The position numbers and the translations under genes were made by a program. From positions 19,872,001 to 19,932,000 of the forward strand of contig NC_134025.1 of the NCBI RefSeq assembly GCF_964204645.1: DNA of 60,000 nt. Reading direction: 5' to 3'. Numbering within the stretch: the stretch's first letter is position 1; every line of letters begins with the position of its first letter. This stretch comes from Tubulanus polymorphus. Lineage: Eukaryota; Nemertea; Palaeonemertea; Tubulaniformes; Tubulanidae. Positions 37,201 through 41,379 of this stretch are shown here, one piece after another. The notes beneath the pieces were generated by a model. The model did not search any database, was not told the origin of the DNA, and saw only the letters and a program-made list of their open reading frames with translations.

Positions 37201-39330
37201 GTGATCGTGACTTATTTTGGCAAATTTATTTTGAATTTCCCCGGACAAATGTTGGCACGGGTGCCAAATTGGCCGGTGTATTTTAAGGCTGGCTTATGTC
37301 GACGAGTGACGCAACGCCTCCCAACTCAAATGAGAGAATGGTCACACAGATGCTTTTCATATAAACAGATGAAACTCAGAAGTTCAGATCACAAAATATA
37401 CAAGGAAAATCAAATTTCCACGATTAATTGCAATGCCAGACAATTCTTAATCTGATATGATTATAGAGCCGTGCCTATAGAGCACTTATGTAGGTAATAA
37501 GAAGGTGACCTCTGTAGAAGTTTTGGAAAATAATTCTGCCCTCTATAGGATTTCTGAGACAATTTTTGGTGCTCTTTTCTGAATCTTCGGCATTATGACG
37601 TGCCCTTGAGGATTTTGGCAATTTGAACATGCTCTTCTTGAATATTTGACAATATTATTGTCAGTGAGGCGTGCCTGTCCCTTTTTAGAACGTATTATGG
37701 TTACGGACCGAACAGTATTTTGTGAGAAATTTGTTGAAAAGGCCAATTGACAAATTCAAGTGGTCGCCCCTGCATGACAACCTAAGATCAGCTTGAAAGG
37801 AAAAATATAACTAATTAGCCTCAAACTGAGGATTTATCTAGCCCTCAATCATGCTTTATTTTATGTTTTATGACACCATCTTACTTGAGACTATCATAAG
37901 TTTGACGATTTACACCGAATTCAGTAGTAATAATCTATATCAAATTTTGTGCCATATGGCAGAGTACAACAAAATCTAAAAAAAAATATACAGATGCAAG
38001 TAGGGTCAAATTGGATCTGATCAACTATGAAATATGACAGCTGACTGGGATATCCCTAAACCATTTCAGTGTGTCTACACCGCAGTGTGGTGTATGAATC
38101 AGTGATGGATTTTGCTAGTACACCGCACTGCGGTGTATTGATGTAATTTGTAAATAGTTTTTATCTCTATTGAAAGATGGCAGCACCTGTCAAACATAGT
38201 TAAATATTAGTAACTAACGATATACTGCGCCACGGTGTAGACGCACTATAGTGGTATTCCGGTTATTCTACACGCTAGGGTGGAATTTTTCACAATTTTC
38301 AAATTATCTCCAACACTATAGGGTATTGATTAGTCAGCACTGAAAGGGTTAAATCGTACAAATATTCATTGTTCAGAAAGGTTTCATCTCAGCACATATC
38401 AGTTAAGTTGTAAGTTCATTTTGGCTCTAGCAAAACAATAACTAAACAATTTCACTCGCCTACACGAAATATTCAAATTGTTATGATCTATGGACACTCT
38501 AAAAATAAGAACAGTGCATGGGAATGTCAACCGTTCCACATACAAAAAAACTAAGGATCACCGCTCTACCAAGGCTAATGTCAATGCTGTTTTCTTAGTA
38601 GTTAACCCTGAAAATTCCAGTGATTACAAAAGGAAGTGTGAAATATACGTGTAAACCAGTTTAAAAAGAACTGGACTATTAACTTTTTACACGTTCCTAA
38701 AATCATAATGGAAACGGAATCCATTTCTAAGTGTTTACGACCAACAAGGTCAGAGCCGAACTGATATTTTTGTGTATCATGATTTTGTCGATTCAATGGT
38801 GGCTACAGAAAAATCAAATTCATCTTATTATTGATAGGTCGATCTAGTTAAATTGATGCTCAACTATAGGCCGACTATAATGAAGTGTTATCCATCAAAG
38901 TGATTAAAATTGCAAGGTTTGCAATAACTTTTCAGTGAAATACGAAGAACGCTCAAAAACAAATCAGTAGTCAAGGACAATAATACACCTTTCATATTGC
39001 GTACAAAAAAATCATGTCACTATTTACCAGGCCAAAATTCTAACACATCTCCGATAGCCATATCAATTATAAAATTGGGTTAATTGTTTTCGAAATGTGG
39101 TGTTCATTTCAAAATGGAAACTCTTCACAGCTGTGTAAGTTTTTTTCTGGTCTTCACAGCCGCTGTTCCCTATATAGAACATTAAAACTTATTTCTGCTC
39201 GAAATACGATTCATACTTACTGTAAACGAGATTGTTCACTATTTTTGATTGTTTGATCCCGTTGCAACACGCTAATGACAGCGGCACGTTCATTTTCACA
39301 GAGATACGATAGATCGATCAATGCATCCAT
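10059..39330 (-). CDS. Rab-effector gene model (Slp/Slac2/rabphilin-type), 7 coding exons, 3' end outside window
   Basis: Joined minus-strand model: 39330-39221, 29201-28986, 27417-27278, 16427-15888, 14556-14284, 12943-12782, 10261-10059. The codon phases agree at all six junctions (2, 2, 1, 1, 1, 1) and every intron is GT-AG. The joined product has at least 548 residues. Residues 4-120 form a Slp-homology/Rab-binding domain: a long helix with VLQRD, eight zinc-binding cysteines (62, 65, 79, 82, 87, 90, 102, 105) and TGNWF at 115-119. The rest is Ser/Pro-rich and acidic. In this family the domain binds GTP-loaded Rab27/Rab3/Rab8-type GTPases on secretory vesicles, and Slp proteins carry C-terminal C2 domains. 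No C2 domain is seen here, so synaptotagmin-like (Slp/bitesize) is the preferred but not proven call; Slac2/MyRIP or rabphilin relatives remain possible. Intermediate cassette exons cannot be excluded. Confidence 0.85.
10262..12740 (-). other. Intron 6 of Rab-effector gene
   Basis: No coding sequence recognised apart from the exon 6 read-through. It contains the GGTAAAAATCCCCC-ended MITE at 11409-11763. An open frame at 11080-11271 (plus) has no domain and I treat it as chance. The rest is unremarkable AT-rich intron. Confidence 0.6.
11409..11763. mobile_element. MITE, GGTAAAAATCCCCC family, second copy
   Basis: The terminal inverted repeats GGTAAAAATCCCCCC and GGGGGGATTTTTACC are clear. Interior AT-rich, non-coding. 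Confidence 0.65.
12741..12781 (-). CDS. Read-through extension of exon 6 ending in a stop (alternative C-terminus)
   Basis: If the GTGATG donor at 12781 is not used, the frame runs on for GDANALDSVASTI and stops at TGA (12743-12741), giving a 493-residue product that lacks exon 7 and everything beyond it. The open extension is short, so chance is a serious alternative. No AATAAA signal is evident just downstream, only a TTTGCATAAATTA run, so polyadenylation support is weak. Confidence 0.35.
12782..12943 (-). CDS. Exon 6 of Rab-effector gene, spliced form
   Basis: The acceptor is TTGCCTAG at 12944. The frame continues exon 5 as Val427-LEQLPGPTMSRH and so on, ending DMSDNDHS before a donor CATTCAG|GTGATG, which is weaker than the others but usable. 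It is 162 nt, phase 1 to phase 1, so the exon is symmetric. It joins exon 7 to give Glu481-ISHPESG. Ser/Asp/Asn-rich, no known domain. See the separate entry for the read-through form that ends at 12741. Confidence 0.75.
12944..14283 (-). other. Intron 5 of Rab-effector gene
   Basis: It holds one intact piggyBac-type MITE (13255-13518) and otherwise unremarkable AT-rich sequence. A 73-codon minus frame overlapping 12944-13162 is a shadow of the exon 6 boundary and has no coding features. Confidence 0.6.
13255..13518. mobile_element. piggyBac-type MITE, copy 1
   Basis: CCCTTTCAGTGCGG at the left and GCACTGGAAGGG at the right, with TTAA on each side (13251-13254, 13519-13522). TTAA target sites with CCCTTT-type ends are the mark of piggyBac elements. 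The interior has ATGGCAGCACCTGTCAAACA and ACCGCGCCGCGGTGTAGACG. No transposase. Confidence 0.8.
14284..14556 (-). CDS. Exon 5 of Rab-effector gene: acidic linker
   Basis: A 273-nt exon (91 codons, phase 1 to phase 1) between acceptor TTTTTTCTTCAG and donor AATG|GTAAGG. It encodes Gly336 (split) to residue 426, starting DNAVCSEPASEKLG and ending EMPDISESESENDSKALSN. It is rich in Asp, Asn, Glu and Ser. Because the exon is a multiple of three and flanked by equal phases it could be skipped without a frameshift. No domain is recognised. The plus-strand frame through the same bases is also open but is a shadow. Confidence 0.85.
14557..15887 (-). other. Intron 4 of Rab-effector gene
   Basis: No repeats of recognisable class except a perfect tandem duplication of about 34 bp at 15671-15737 (unit CTATACCATGTGAAATAACA and onward). 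The rest shows nothing I can interpret. Confidence 0.55.
15671..15737. repeat. 34-bp tandem duplication
   Basis: Two adjacent copies of a unit starting CTATACCATGTGAAATAACA, in intron 4. Confidence 0.8.
15888..16427 (-). CDS. Exon 4 of Rab-effector gene: Ser/Arg/Pro-rich linker
   Basis: A 540-nt exon, fully open, between acceptor TTATTTTCTAG and donor AGTG|GTAAGA. It encodes residues 157-335 after Asp156. Segments seen are DLMNFRKKPSPPHEIKNNGP, an Arg/Ser tract RVRSRRRSDSDSSSSDS, a Pro/Ser tract with SPLHSPLRTPSPAPSR, an Ala-rich patch, an acidic SAAEDEDYVVEQL and a final basic SP-repeat (ARSPSPSPTRHHNRSSSG). The SP/TP and RxxS sites suggest a heavily phosphorylated disordered linker; that is inference from composition. 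Such linkers between the Rab-binding and C-terminal modules are common in Slp/Slac2 proteins and are poorly conserved, so they do not help choose the subfamily. Confidence 0.88.
16911..16968. repeat. 58-bp direct repeat, copy 1
   Basis: CGAACTGTTTGATATCTTAA then GTAGGAAAAGGCAGATTTAA, nearly identical to 18671-18728. The flanks are unrelated. Confidence 0.75.
17119..17345. repeat. 61-bp tandem repeat, about 4 copies, each with a palindromic core
   Basis: The unit begins ACTGACCGAGGCTACAATAT and continues TGTAACCTAGGTCGGTTGAA, then TTGCGCGGATTTATCTGCAT. ACCGAGGCTACAATAT and its complement ATTGTAACCTAGGTCGGT form an imperfect palindrome centred on CAATATTG in every copy. Confidence 0.8.
18671..18728. 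repeat. 58-bp direct repeat, copy 2
   Basis: The same segment as 16911-16968 in the same orientation, 1.76 kb away. Confidence 0.75.
21173..21278 (-). CDS. Predicted alternative first exon (isoform without Rab-binding domain)
   Basis: An open frame begins with ATG at 21278-21276 and runs 35 codons, starting MSDRMLQRFRTLVTGVLAFS and ending DEVAEE, before a plausible donor GAAG|GTAGGA. It leaves one base, exactly the phase needed to join exon 4 (Asp from G plus AT), as exon 3 does. It lies in the 10.8 kb intron 3 on the gene's strand. I infer an internal promoter upstream (21.3-22.5 kb) and a short isoform lacking the Slp-homology domain. Without splicing the frame continues a further 16 or so codons past the donor. 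The composition looks coding, but there is no recognised domain, so this could also be an unrelated small gene. Confidence 0.5.
23325..23520. repeat. CGCCCCTGGTG interspersed repeat, intron 3 copy
   Basis: GGGACACCATGCCCACTAGG, then AACGCCCCCTGGTAAACATA and a second CTATTCAACGCTCCCTGGTG; same words as the 41.4-42.8 kb block. Confidence 0.6.
24418..24945 (+). mobile_element. Harbinger-like element fragment with MADF, copy 2
   Basis: Related to copy 1 over CTTTCAAATTCAAGTA...ACCAAACCTTCAGC and the MADF frame. The upstream part (CTAGCGGCCTGCGATAGGCC) resembles the left interior of copy 1. The ends are decayed. Confidence 0.55.
24755..24898 (+). pseudogene. MADF-like domain fragment, copy 2
   Basis: 47 codons starting MAHDWTEDLETNLVELWCER and continuing PSLYDVTSTLYSKKNQKDKG. 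It is the best-preserved copy (LWCERPSLYDV keeps the tryptophan missing from copy 1) but is again truncated after KDKGF with unrelated residues. Confidence 0.65.
25165..25930 (-). mobile_element. Harbinger-like element with MADF, copy 3, inverted
   Basis: The right end reads CGCGTTGCTTGTCTACATAA then GCCAGCC, the complement of the copy 1 left end. The interior holds the MADF remnant on the minus strand and CAGTTGC/GCAACTG clusters on both sides. Copies 2 and 3 lie in opposite orientation within 1.5 kb. Confidence 0.6.
25428..25554 (-). pseudogene. MADF-like domain fragment, copy 3, broken
   Basis: The same coding stretch as copies 1 and 2, but the initiator is ACG instead of ATG (25554-25552) and a TGA follows the conserved tryptophan of ELW. 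It ends with the shared KDKDL segment. Confidence 0.6.
26212..26451 (-). CDS. Open frame with possible zinc-finger remnant in intron 3
   Basis: 79 codons containing CLVCGMLACQ followed by LDRFLDHLRRHH, which could be a C2H2-like finger (C-x2-C then H-x4-H). There are no matching splice sites and the rest is featureless, so it may be a fragment of a transposon protein or chance. No function assigned. Confidence 0.2.
   Translation of the reverse strand: MTAPPEVKWHQLLTPLYSLQFRLKNCLVCGMLACQKSILDRFLDHLRRHHCAVYYTAPASVYYNLIVAKLHAVSIWLVV
26913..27162. mobile_element. MITE, TTTGGCCC family, second copy
   Basis: It begins AGCCGTGATCACAC and ends GTGATTGCGGCT. The interior is the same as 254-580 in the same order (CTAAATTTGGCCCGACCAAA, GCAACTGGTACTGGAAATGA), with internal deletions. 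Confidence 0.7.
27278..27417 (-). CDS. Exon 3 of Rab-effector gene: TGNWF end of Rab-binding domain and basic linker
   Basis: A 140-nt exon between acceptor CTTTTTTCCAG and donor AAAG|GTAAAT. Joined to exon 2 it reads KQRELELLTGNWFYL, which is the expected C-terminal helix of the Slp-homology domain; the (S/T)GxWF motif contacts the Rab switch region in known family structures. The remainder, QRRHSRRKKLINAPDL and onward, is strongly basic. The exon leaves one base, which with the AT that opens exon 4 (or with any other exon of that phase) makes Asp156. Confidence 0.9.
27418..28985 (-). other. Intron 2 of Rab-effector gene
   Basis: A 30-bp-scale repeat at 27455-27545 (GGGAAGTGTGAATTTGAATG occurs twice, about 58 bp apart). 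No other feature is recognised. Confidence 0.5.
28986..29201 (-). CDS. Exon 2 of Rab-effector gene: FYVE-like zinc finger of the Slp-homology domain
   Basis: A 216-nt exon between acceptor TTTTTTCCCTCAG and donor AAAG|GTAAAT. It encodes residues 37-108 plus two bases of Arg109. After a charged helix (LKRELNQIRLKSVIKPGE) come four CxxC pairs, CARC, CPKC, CTNC and CRYC, the C4-C4 zinc-binding layout of the Pfam FYVE_2 domain in rabphilin, RIM, Slp and Slac2 proteins. All eight ligands are present, so the domain looks intact. LCARCRAKLG followed by a gap and RWLCRYC resembles Slp/bitesize more than rabphilin in my judgement. The last codon is completed by exon 3, which continues with the conserved ending of the domain. 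Confidence 0.92.
29425..29900. repeat. Interspersed repeat with GACGGACGAACG tract
   Basis: Two related segments of about 150 bp (each with CATAGAACATTCA, CAAATTTGGAATTGATCT and a GACTAGTAGC-like end) are followed by AAGAAAAAGTTGACGGACGA, an (ACGA)n tract and TAGCTCAGCTGGCCTTCC with AGCTAAAAAG. This arrangement is a widespread repeat in marine invertebrates as I recall it. The small open frame at 29805-30002 is a by-product. Confidence 0.6.
30343..30348. repeat. Left target-site duplication CACATA
   Basis: CACATA precedes the AGTAATAGGG terminus and is repeated directly after the right terminus at 35653-35658. The six-base length is the size made by Polinton-type integrases. Confidence 0.75.
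30349..30538. repeat. Left terminal hairpin of the palindromic element
   Basis: A 190-bp imperfect palindrome. Its outer strand starts AGTAATAGGGATAAT and its inner strand ends ATTATCCCTATTACT. The apex is TTACAGTTGAATTAG paired with CTAATTCAACTGTAA around the short loop TCGCGCACACTC. A segment on the outer arm (GGTCGAAGGGTCGAGCTCG) mispairs with the inner arm (its counterpart carries GGTTGAAGGGGTGAGTGAG), so the hairpin has a defined bulged region. This organisation resembles the hairpin telomeres of some linear viral genomes. Confidence 0.75.
30600..30944 (+). promoter_or_regulatory. Triplicated motif upstream of ORF1, left arm
   Basis: AGTAACGAGTAATTAACGAG occurs three times (about 30638, 30833 and 30921), each preceded by related AT-rich sequence with TTTATATGCGTTAAATTC. 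The last copy ends just before the ORF1 start. The mirrored array lies at 35060-35370. Direct repeats of this kind could be promoter elements or iteron-like binding sites; the function is inference. Confidence 0.45.
30945..31544 (+). CDS. Element ORF1, left copy: unknown protein with C-terminal zinc-finger-like motif
   Basis: Intact 199-residue frame from ATG at 30945; an in-frame ATG at 30984 (MNEQILHFKDIDLNELEKYF) is an equally possible start. It is Lys/Asn/Ile-rich, matching the AT-rich element. The body (to about residue 165) matches nothing I recognise. The C-terminus reads LCNCGKYYTRSNKSHH then LKSKYH, a C-x-C-G-x10-H-x6-H pattern like single compact zinc fingers on small proteins of virus-like mobile elements. 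The frame is preserved, and the other arm carries a near-identical copy with one frameshift. No catalytic motif is visible, so neither transposase nor replicase should be inferred. Confidence 0.65.
   Translation: MKISILITKLLINMNEQILHFKDIDLNELEKYFTIKNFIPIKDLIKTARLRFQVKNITELVFKNHYLIIELSNDKDKILFNTIIPKFTTFDGIDKHSIITDEMQSLFNNENSHKTLFLHLRYCPFRECYVMFFRLQEKRFIPDIPNEKSYKDVGIQCNLDNEIVAPKYNPNESVLCNCGKYYTRSNKSHHLKSKYHNTY
31637..31908 (+). repeat. 24-bp tandem array, left arm (about 11 units)
   Basis: The unit is ATGATAAATTGTTTGACAGTTGAA with few substitutions, so it stays open in at least one frame (it would encode the octapeptide INCLTVEM repeatedly) but has no credible gene start. It lies between ORF1 and the membrane-protein ORF. 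The matching array in the right arm is about twice as long. Confidence 0.85.
32022..32240 (+). CDS. Element ORF2, left copy: small single-pass membrane protein
   Basis: 72 residues starting MDGFIPTGKSDLKHYLVAGG. Residues about 14-31 (YLVAGGLILAALFFYYEN region) form one hydrophobic segment. After it comes a charged helix (KLSKKLKKL) and a polar Asn/Lys-rich tail ending in an acidic DLNDLED. The identical frame exists in the right arm, so both copies are intact. It resembles small membrane proteins of virus-like elements only in general layout; no family is recognised. An AT-rich leader with no clear promoter precedes it. Confidence 0.65.
   Translation: MDGFIPTGKSDLKHYLVAGGLILAALFFYYENISKDLINENIKLSKKLKKLNGNNHRKNNNKKVNDLNDLED
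32288..32593 (+). CDS. Element ORF3: membrane-anchored C2H2 zinc-finger protein in the unique centre
   Basis: From ATG at 32288, 101 residues starting MSENKVLEILHLIYKN. A hydrophobic stretch around ISGLFSFSVYTIKQLL could be one membrane segment. Near the C-terminus CEICNKRYKNKKSLRNHMYIH fits C-x2-C-x12-H-x3-H, a classical C2H2 finger with the hydrophobic F/Y and L positions in place. Only its first 22 or so codons are mirrored in the right arm (33396-33332), so this gene marks the inner limit of the inverted repeat. Function unknown. Confidence 0.6.
   Translation: MSENKVLEILHLIYKNQQNIKSIIMISGLFSFSVYTIKQLLEFYDCCKIRYTELIENINYLSDRINNIKCCEICNKRYKNKKSLRNHMYIHELDEKFHNSN
32711..32788. repeat. Small palindrome with 21-bp perfect arms in the element centre
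   Basis: Arms 32711-32731 and 32768-32788 (starting TACTAGACGTACGAG) are perfect inverted copies around a 36-bp spacer holding two AAGTAAGATT motifs. It could be a hairpin terminator, a replication site or a tiny nested element. Confidence 0.7.
32881..32965. repeat. ATTAAATACGTATT direct repeat cluster
   Basis: TATTAAATACGTATT and close variants occur four times within 80 bp in the unique centre of the element, each with a TACGTA palindrome. Possible binding site array; function unknown. Confidence 0.5.
33162..33331. repeat. 74-bp-arm palindrome at the inner edge of the right arm
   Basis: Arms 33162-33235 and 33258-33331 (starting AATTCTAGTCAATTCTTG, containing CCAATAGCGCGAATAG) are almost perfect inverted copies around a 22-bp loop. 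Its outer edge coincides with the end of homology between the two large arms. Confidence 0.75.
33332..33396 (-). pseudogene. Truncated 5' end of ORF3 in the right arm
   Basis: The reverse complement repeats the first about 22 codons of ORF3 (MSENKVLEILHLIYKN and a few more) and then breaks off at the junction with the 33162-33331 palindrome. This defines where the arm duplication ended. Confidence 0.6.
33444..33662 (-). CDS. Element ORF2, right copy
   Basis: An inverted copy whose predicted protein is identical to the left ORF2 over all 72 residues. Complete identity of both copies while the neighbouring array has diverged in length points to recent duplication or conversion, and is compatible with (but does not prove) selection on the frame. 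Confidence 0.65.
   Translation of the reverse strand: MDGFIPTGKSDLKHYLVAGGLILAALFFYYENISKDLINENIKLSKKLKKLNGNNHRKNNNKKVNDLNDLED
33790..34365 (-). repeat. 24-bp tandem array, right arm (about 24 units)
   Basis: Reverse complement of the left-arm unit, expanded. Two shortened units (CAACTGTCTTATCATTTC junctions near 34095 and 34208) suggest a block of roughly 115 bp was duplicated inside the array. This expansion accounts for most of the length difference between the arms. Confidence 0.85.
34461..35059 (-). pseudogene. Element ORF1, right copy, broken by one frameshift
   Basis: Inverted copy of the left ORF1 with very few substitutions (for example one His to Tyr in the zinc-finger segment). 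Near 34735 one base is missing from the AATAATG stretch, shifting the frame so the first part runs to about 34583 in the wrong frame while the zinc-finger part stays open from about 34670 to 34461. The high identity between arms shows either recent insertion or ongoing conversion between arms; this one-base loss postdates the last exchange. Confidence 0.7.
35468..35652. repeat. Right terminal hairpin of the palindromic element
   Basis: A 185-bp counterpart of the left hairpin. Read inward from the end, the outer arm again carries the GGTCGAAGGGTCGAGCTCG type and the inner arm the GGTTGAAGGGGCGAGTGAG type, and the loop again reads TCGCGCACACTC. Both ends are therefore in the same configuration. 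Confidence 0.75.
35653..35658. repeat. Right target-site duplication CACATA
   Basis: Direct copy of 30343-30348, immediately after the terminal CCCTATTACT. Confidence 0.75.
35653..35804 (+). CDS. Short open frame abutting the insertion site
   Basis: Directly after the target duplication the frame reads HIRGWLNIESWKRNL and ends YSDLDLYL at TAG (35802-35804). Across the pre-insertion junction (30342 joined to 35659) the same frame would extend left by a few codons including MMS, so the palindrome may have landed at the start of a short coding region. No family recognised; possibly part of the same unit as the following open frame. Confidence 0.25.
35817..36314 (+). CDS. Unidentified open frame / possible exon right of the palindromic element
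   Basis: Open for 165 codons from just after a TAG at 35814 to TAA at 36312-36314. A good acceptor (TTAGTATTTTCAG) ends at 35825, after which the frame reads VTRNYNLLQILSNRKHSSSS and continues to LLRKS; the first ATG is near 36081 (MKQYLWRYVNNY). Composition is less AT-rich than the neighbouring element and codon use looks protein-like, for example the stretch PIIILVAPEFPVYP. I recognise no domain. It could be an exon of an unknown gene on the plus strand inside intron 1, or the remnant of an older mobile element into which the palindrome inserted. Confidence 0.35.
   Translation, partial: YFQVTRNYNLLQILSNRKHSSSSATTIIQPVIIPNVHAPSSVTASPYSSLYERVFVCATVYSTLAQVEALCSERLLHFNLNHRSPGIKMKQYLWRYVNNYILTSNKHLKFAHIRHQSNETFAINGFPIIILVAPEFPVYPKNSQSHSLVETMPPDRGHSILLRKS
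36365..36478 (+). CDS. Very small open frame (37 codons)
   Basis: ATG at 36365 begins MSSTEVRHVFNRIDYTSFDP and the frame ends WRNFT at TGA. It follows the 35817-36314 frame by 50 bp. The composition looks coding but the length is too short to be convincing. Could be another exon of the same unknown unit. Confidence 0.2.
   Translation: MSSTEVRHVFNRIDYTSFDPRTNEKNSHIKKKWRNFT
37163..37290. mobile_element. Partial TTTGGCCC-type MITE next to a Harbinger-like terminus
   Basis: GCCACGATCACAAGTGCCAAA and GGCACGGGTGCCAAATTGGCC mark a short fragment. It is followed at 37287 by GGCTGGCTTATGTCGACGAG, the terminal sequence of the MADF-carrying element family, so two element ends are joined here. Confidence 0.45.
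38060..38348. mobile_element. piggyBac-type MITE, copy 2
   Basis: Same orientation and interior as copy 1 (ATGGCAGCACCTGTCAAACA shared). The right TTAA is intact (38349-38352); the left end is mutated to CCATTTCAGTG. Confidence 0.75.
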
Positions 39331-39338
39331 GATTATTT
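39221..39338 (-). CDS. Exon 1 of Rab-effector gene: start codon and first half of Rab-binding helix
   Basis: A splice acceptor (ACTTTCAG) ends at 39339, so the start codon at 39330-39328 lies eight bases into a second or later exon and a 5' untranslated exon must lie at higher coordinates. The reading frame gives 36 residues beginning MDALIDLSYL and containing VISVLQRDQ, the helix-1 signature of Slp-homology domains (usually E-x3-I-x2-VL-x-RD). It ends in a textbook donor CA|GTAAGTATG. The leftover two bases CA join the first base of exon 2 to make Gln37. The cysteine at residue 11 replaces the usual acidic residue, but the spacing to VLQRD is normal. The exon is separated from exon 2 by about 10 kb that contains the palindromic mobile element. 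Confidence 0.85.
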
Positions 39339-39433
39339 CTGAAAGTTGTAGACGTCATTAGTGTAGACAAAAGCAATTTGCGTAAAAAACATTTTCTTTC
39401 ATCTATTCAAACATACAGCAAACCAAAGCTTAA

Positions 39434-39721
39434 CCCTTTCAGTGCTGACTAATTAATACCCTATAGTGCTGGAGATAATTTGAAAATTTTAAGAAATTCC
39501 ACCCTAGTGTGTTGAATAACAGGAATACCACTATAGTGCGTCTACACCACAGCACGGCATATCGTTAGTAACTAATATTTCACTATGTTTGACAGGTGCT
39601 GCCATTTTTCAAGAGAGATAATTACTAATTACTTATTAGATCAATACACTGCAGTGCGGTGCACTAGCAAAATCTATCACTGATTTATACACCGCATTGC
39701 GGTGTAGACGCACTGAAAGGG
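39434..39721. mobile_element. piggyBac-type MITE, copy 3, just upstream of exon 1
   Basis: Inverted relative to copies 1 and 2, with intact CCCTTTCAGTGC/GCACTGAAAGGG ends and TTAA on each side (39430-39433, 39722-39725). It lies about 100 bp upstream of coding exon 1 of the Rab-effector gene, in the intron that follows the untranslated exon. Confidence 0.8.
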
Positions 39722-40685
39722 TTAAAACTCGAGTGCCCACAAGCCCCCCTCCTCAAACTTGCACTACAGGGGAAACAGCCACTCTCCATGACATGAAATG
39801 TTTCAATTTAATTTGCACAGTACAATCGCATTTTCTAAAGTAACACAAAGGCAGATGGCGGACAGGAACAAAAATTCTGATCATTCTGTTTATTCCTTTG
39901 TCTCGCTGATTTGAAGGCAAATTGATTACAAATGGATTAGATTTTTTCATTCAATGAAATTCAATTCAATTTGCCATTTAGTTGAATAAATAAAATTGAA
40001 TTTGCAATGGGGTACCCGCAACGCTACTGTGACATGCAAAATTCAAACATCCACCAGGTTCGCTGGCGTACAGTATGACATTGCTGCTGGATTTCTTCTC
40101 AAATTCACTTAAAATCTAACAATATAATTTCTCAAAGCATGGAGTACGACAATCGTGCCACATAATATGAACTCTAAAGACTAATCCCAGTATATTTCGA
40201 TGTATGATTTAACTAATTTTTGGATCGAAAGAGTGAAAATCGAGATAAAATTTACTTAAAAATGAACAAATTTTCATCAAGTTCATCCGATATCATCCGA
40301 TACATACGATGGGATAGAGCTGGTATGCCGGTATCCCATTCAAGCGCATGGCTAATAAGCATATCAAGGTATCCATGCCTGGAGCCTGATGTATCTTGTC
40401 TTGAGTAGGCTAGTCACAGAATGAATTTAAAAACTTTCAATTATCAACTTTCATTTCTATAATTTTTCACTTTTTTCAGATCTGCAGAATATTGGGTTGG
40501 ATCAAATCAAATTCTATTTTCTCAAAATCATCAGTTGAAAATCCACCTATGCCAGAGATGATTATCTCATAAATCGTAACAAAATTGGCTACAACAACTG
40601 ATAGAACAAAATAACCACAGACTTTTCAATTTTCCTTCCGATTCTCAAGCTAGGCTAACTATTTTGAGAAGATATTGAACTAGAT

Positions 40686-40935
40686 AGCCACGATCACACG
40701 AGCCTTTTGGCCTTGGGAAAAACTGTTCACACCAGTGCCATATGGGCCCATGCCAGTTTGGCTCCAGCTGAATTTGACCCTATCAAAAATGTCTGAGCCA
40801 AATTTTAGCACAGGTAAAATTATTGCTTGTGAATTGCAACTGGTTAGGGAAGTGAAGCTCCGTTTAAGCGTTATATGTTGTTTGGATGCACATCCCTCTG
40901 GCCGCATGTCAGTACAGTATGCGGAGTGCTTTTCA
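40686..40935. mobile_element. MITE, TTTGGCCC family, third copy, right end decayed
   Basis: It starts AGCCACGATCACACGAGCC and continues with CAGTGCCATATGGGCCCAT and TGAATTGCAACTGGTTAGG, matching the other copies. The terminal GATCGCGGCT at the right end is not found. Confidence 0.55.
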
Positions 40936-41379
40936 TTTTATTTTCATACACATGAATTAATTATTGATGTACGGTAATTTTGTTTCATTAGATAATGCCA
41001 TCACTAGCCTCTGGAGCAATACAACAGAATATCATAGTGAAGATTATGAAAATCATTATGTGGAAGAAATGGGAGAAAGGGGAAAATCAGCAAAAACGTC
41101 AATTGAGGAGGTGAACAAAATATCTATCAAATGTCACCGGCCATATACACTACAATGCAGGTATAGTAGCCGTGGGCTCTACATGATGTACGCTTACAAA
41201 AAACCTGACCCTAAATGAGAATGAAACTAAAAATGGGGCTTCAAACTTAAAAACCAATCTAAATAACAAGAGAAGTCTGTATAAATCTTAATGATTTTTA
41301 ATAGGCTCATCTGATGCAGGTATTACCGTGAACTGTGCCCCCTTTCCCCCATAGACTCTAAAACATACCAGGTATCACC

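Larger units (their letters stand above)
29202..39220 (-). other. Intron 1 of Rab-effector gene, about 10 kb, host of the palindromic element
   Basis: The intron splits the Rab-binding domain between residues 36 and 38. It contains the GACGGACGAACG-tailed interspersed repeat (29.43-29.90 kb), the 5.3 kb palindromic element (30349-35652), unidentified open frames (35653-36478), partial MITEs at 37.16-37.32 kb and one piggyBac-type MITE (38.06-38.35 kb). The 36.48-37.15 and 37.33-38.05 kb stretches show nothing I can name. Confidence 0.7.
39339..41379. other. 5' side of the Rab-effector gene (upstream intron or promoter region)
   Basis: The acceptor at 39339 implies a further 5' exon to the right. 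It contains piggyBac-type copy 3 and the TTTGGCCC copy at 40.7 kb. A segment CATGGCTAATAAGCATATCA at 40348 recurs at 43399. I could not locate the untranslated exon. Confidence 0.5.
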
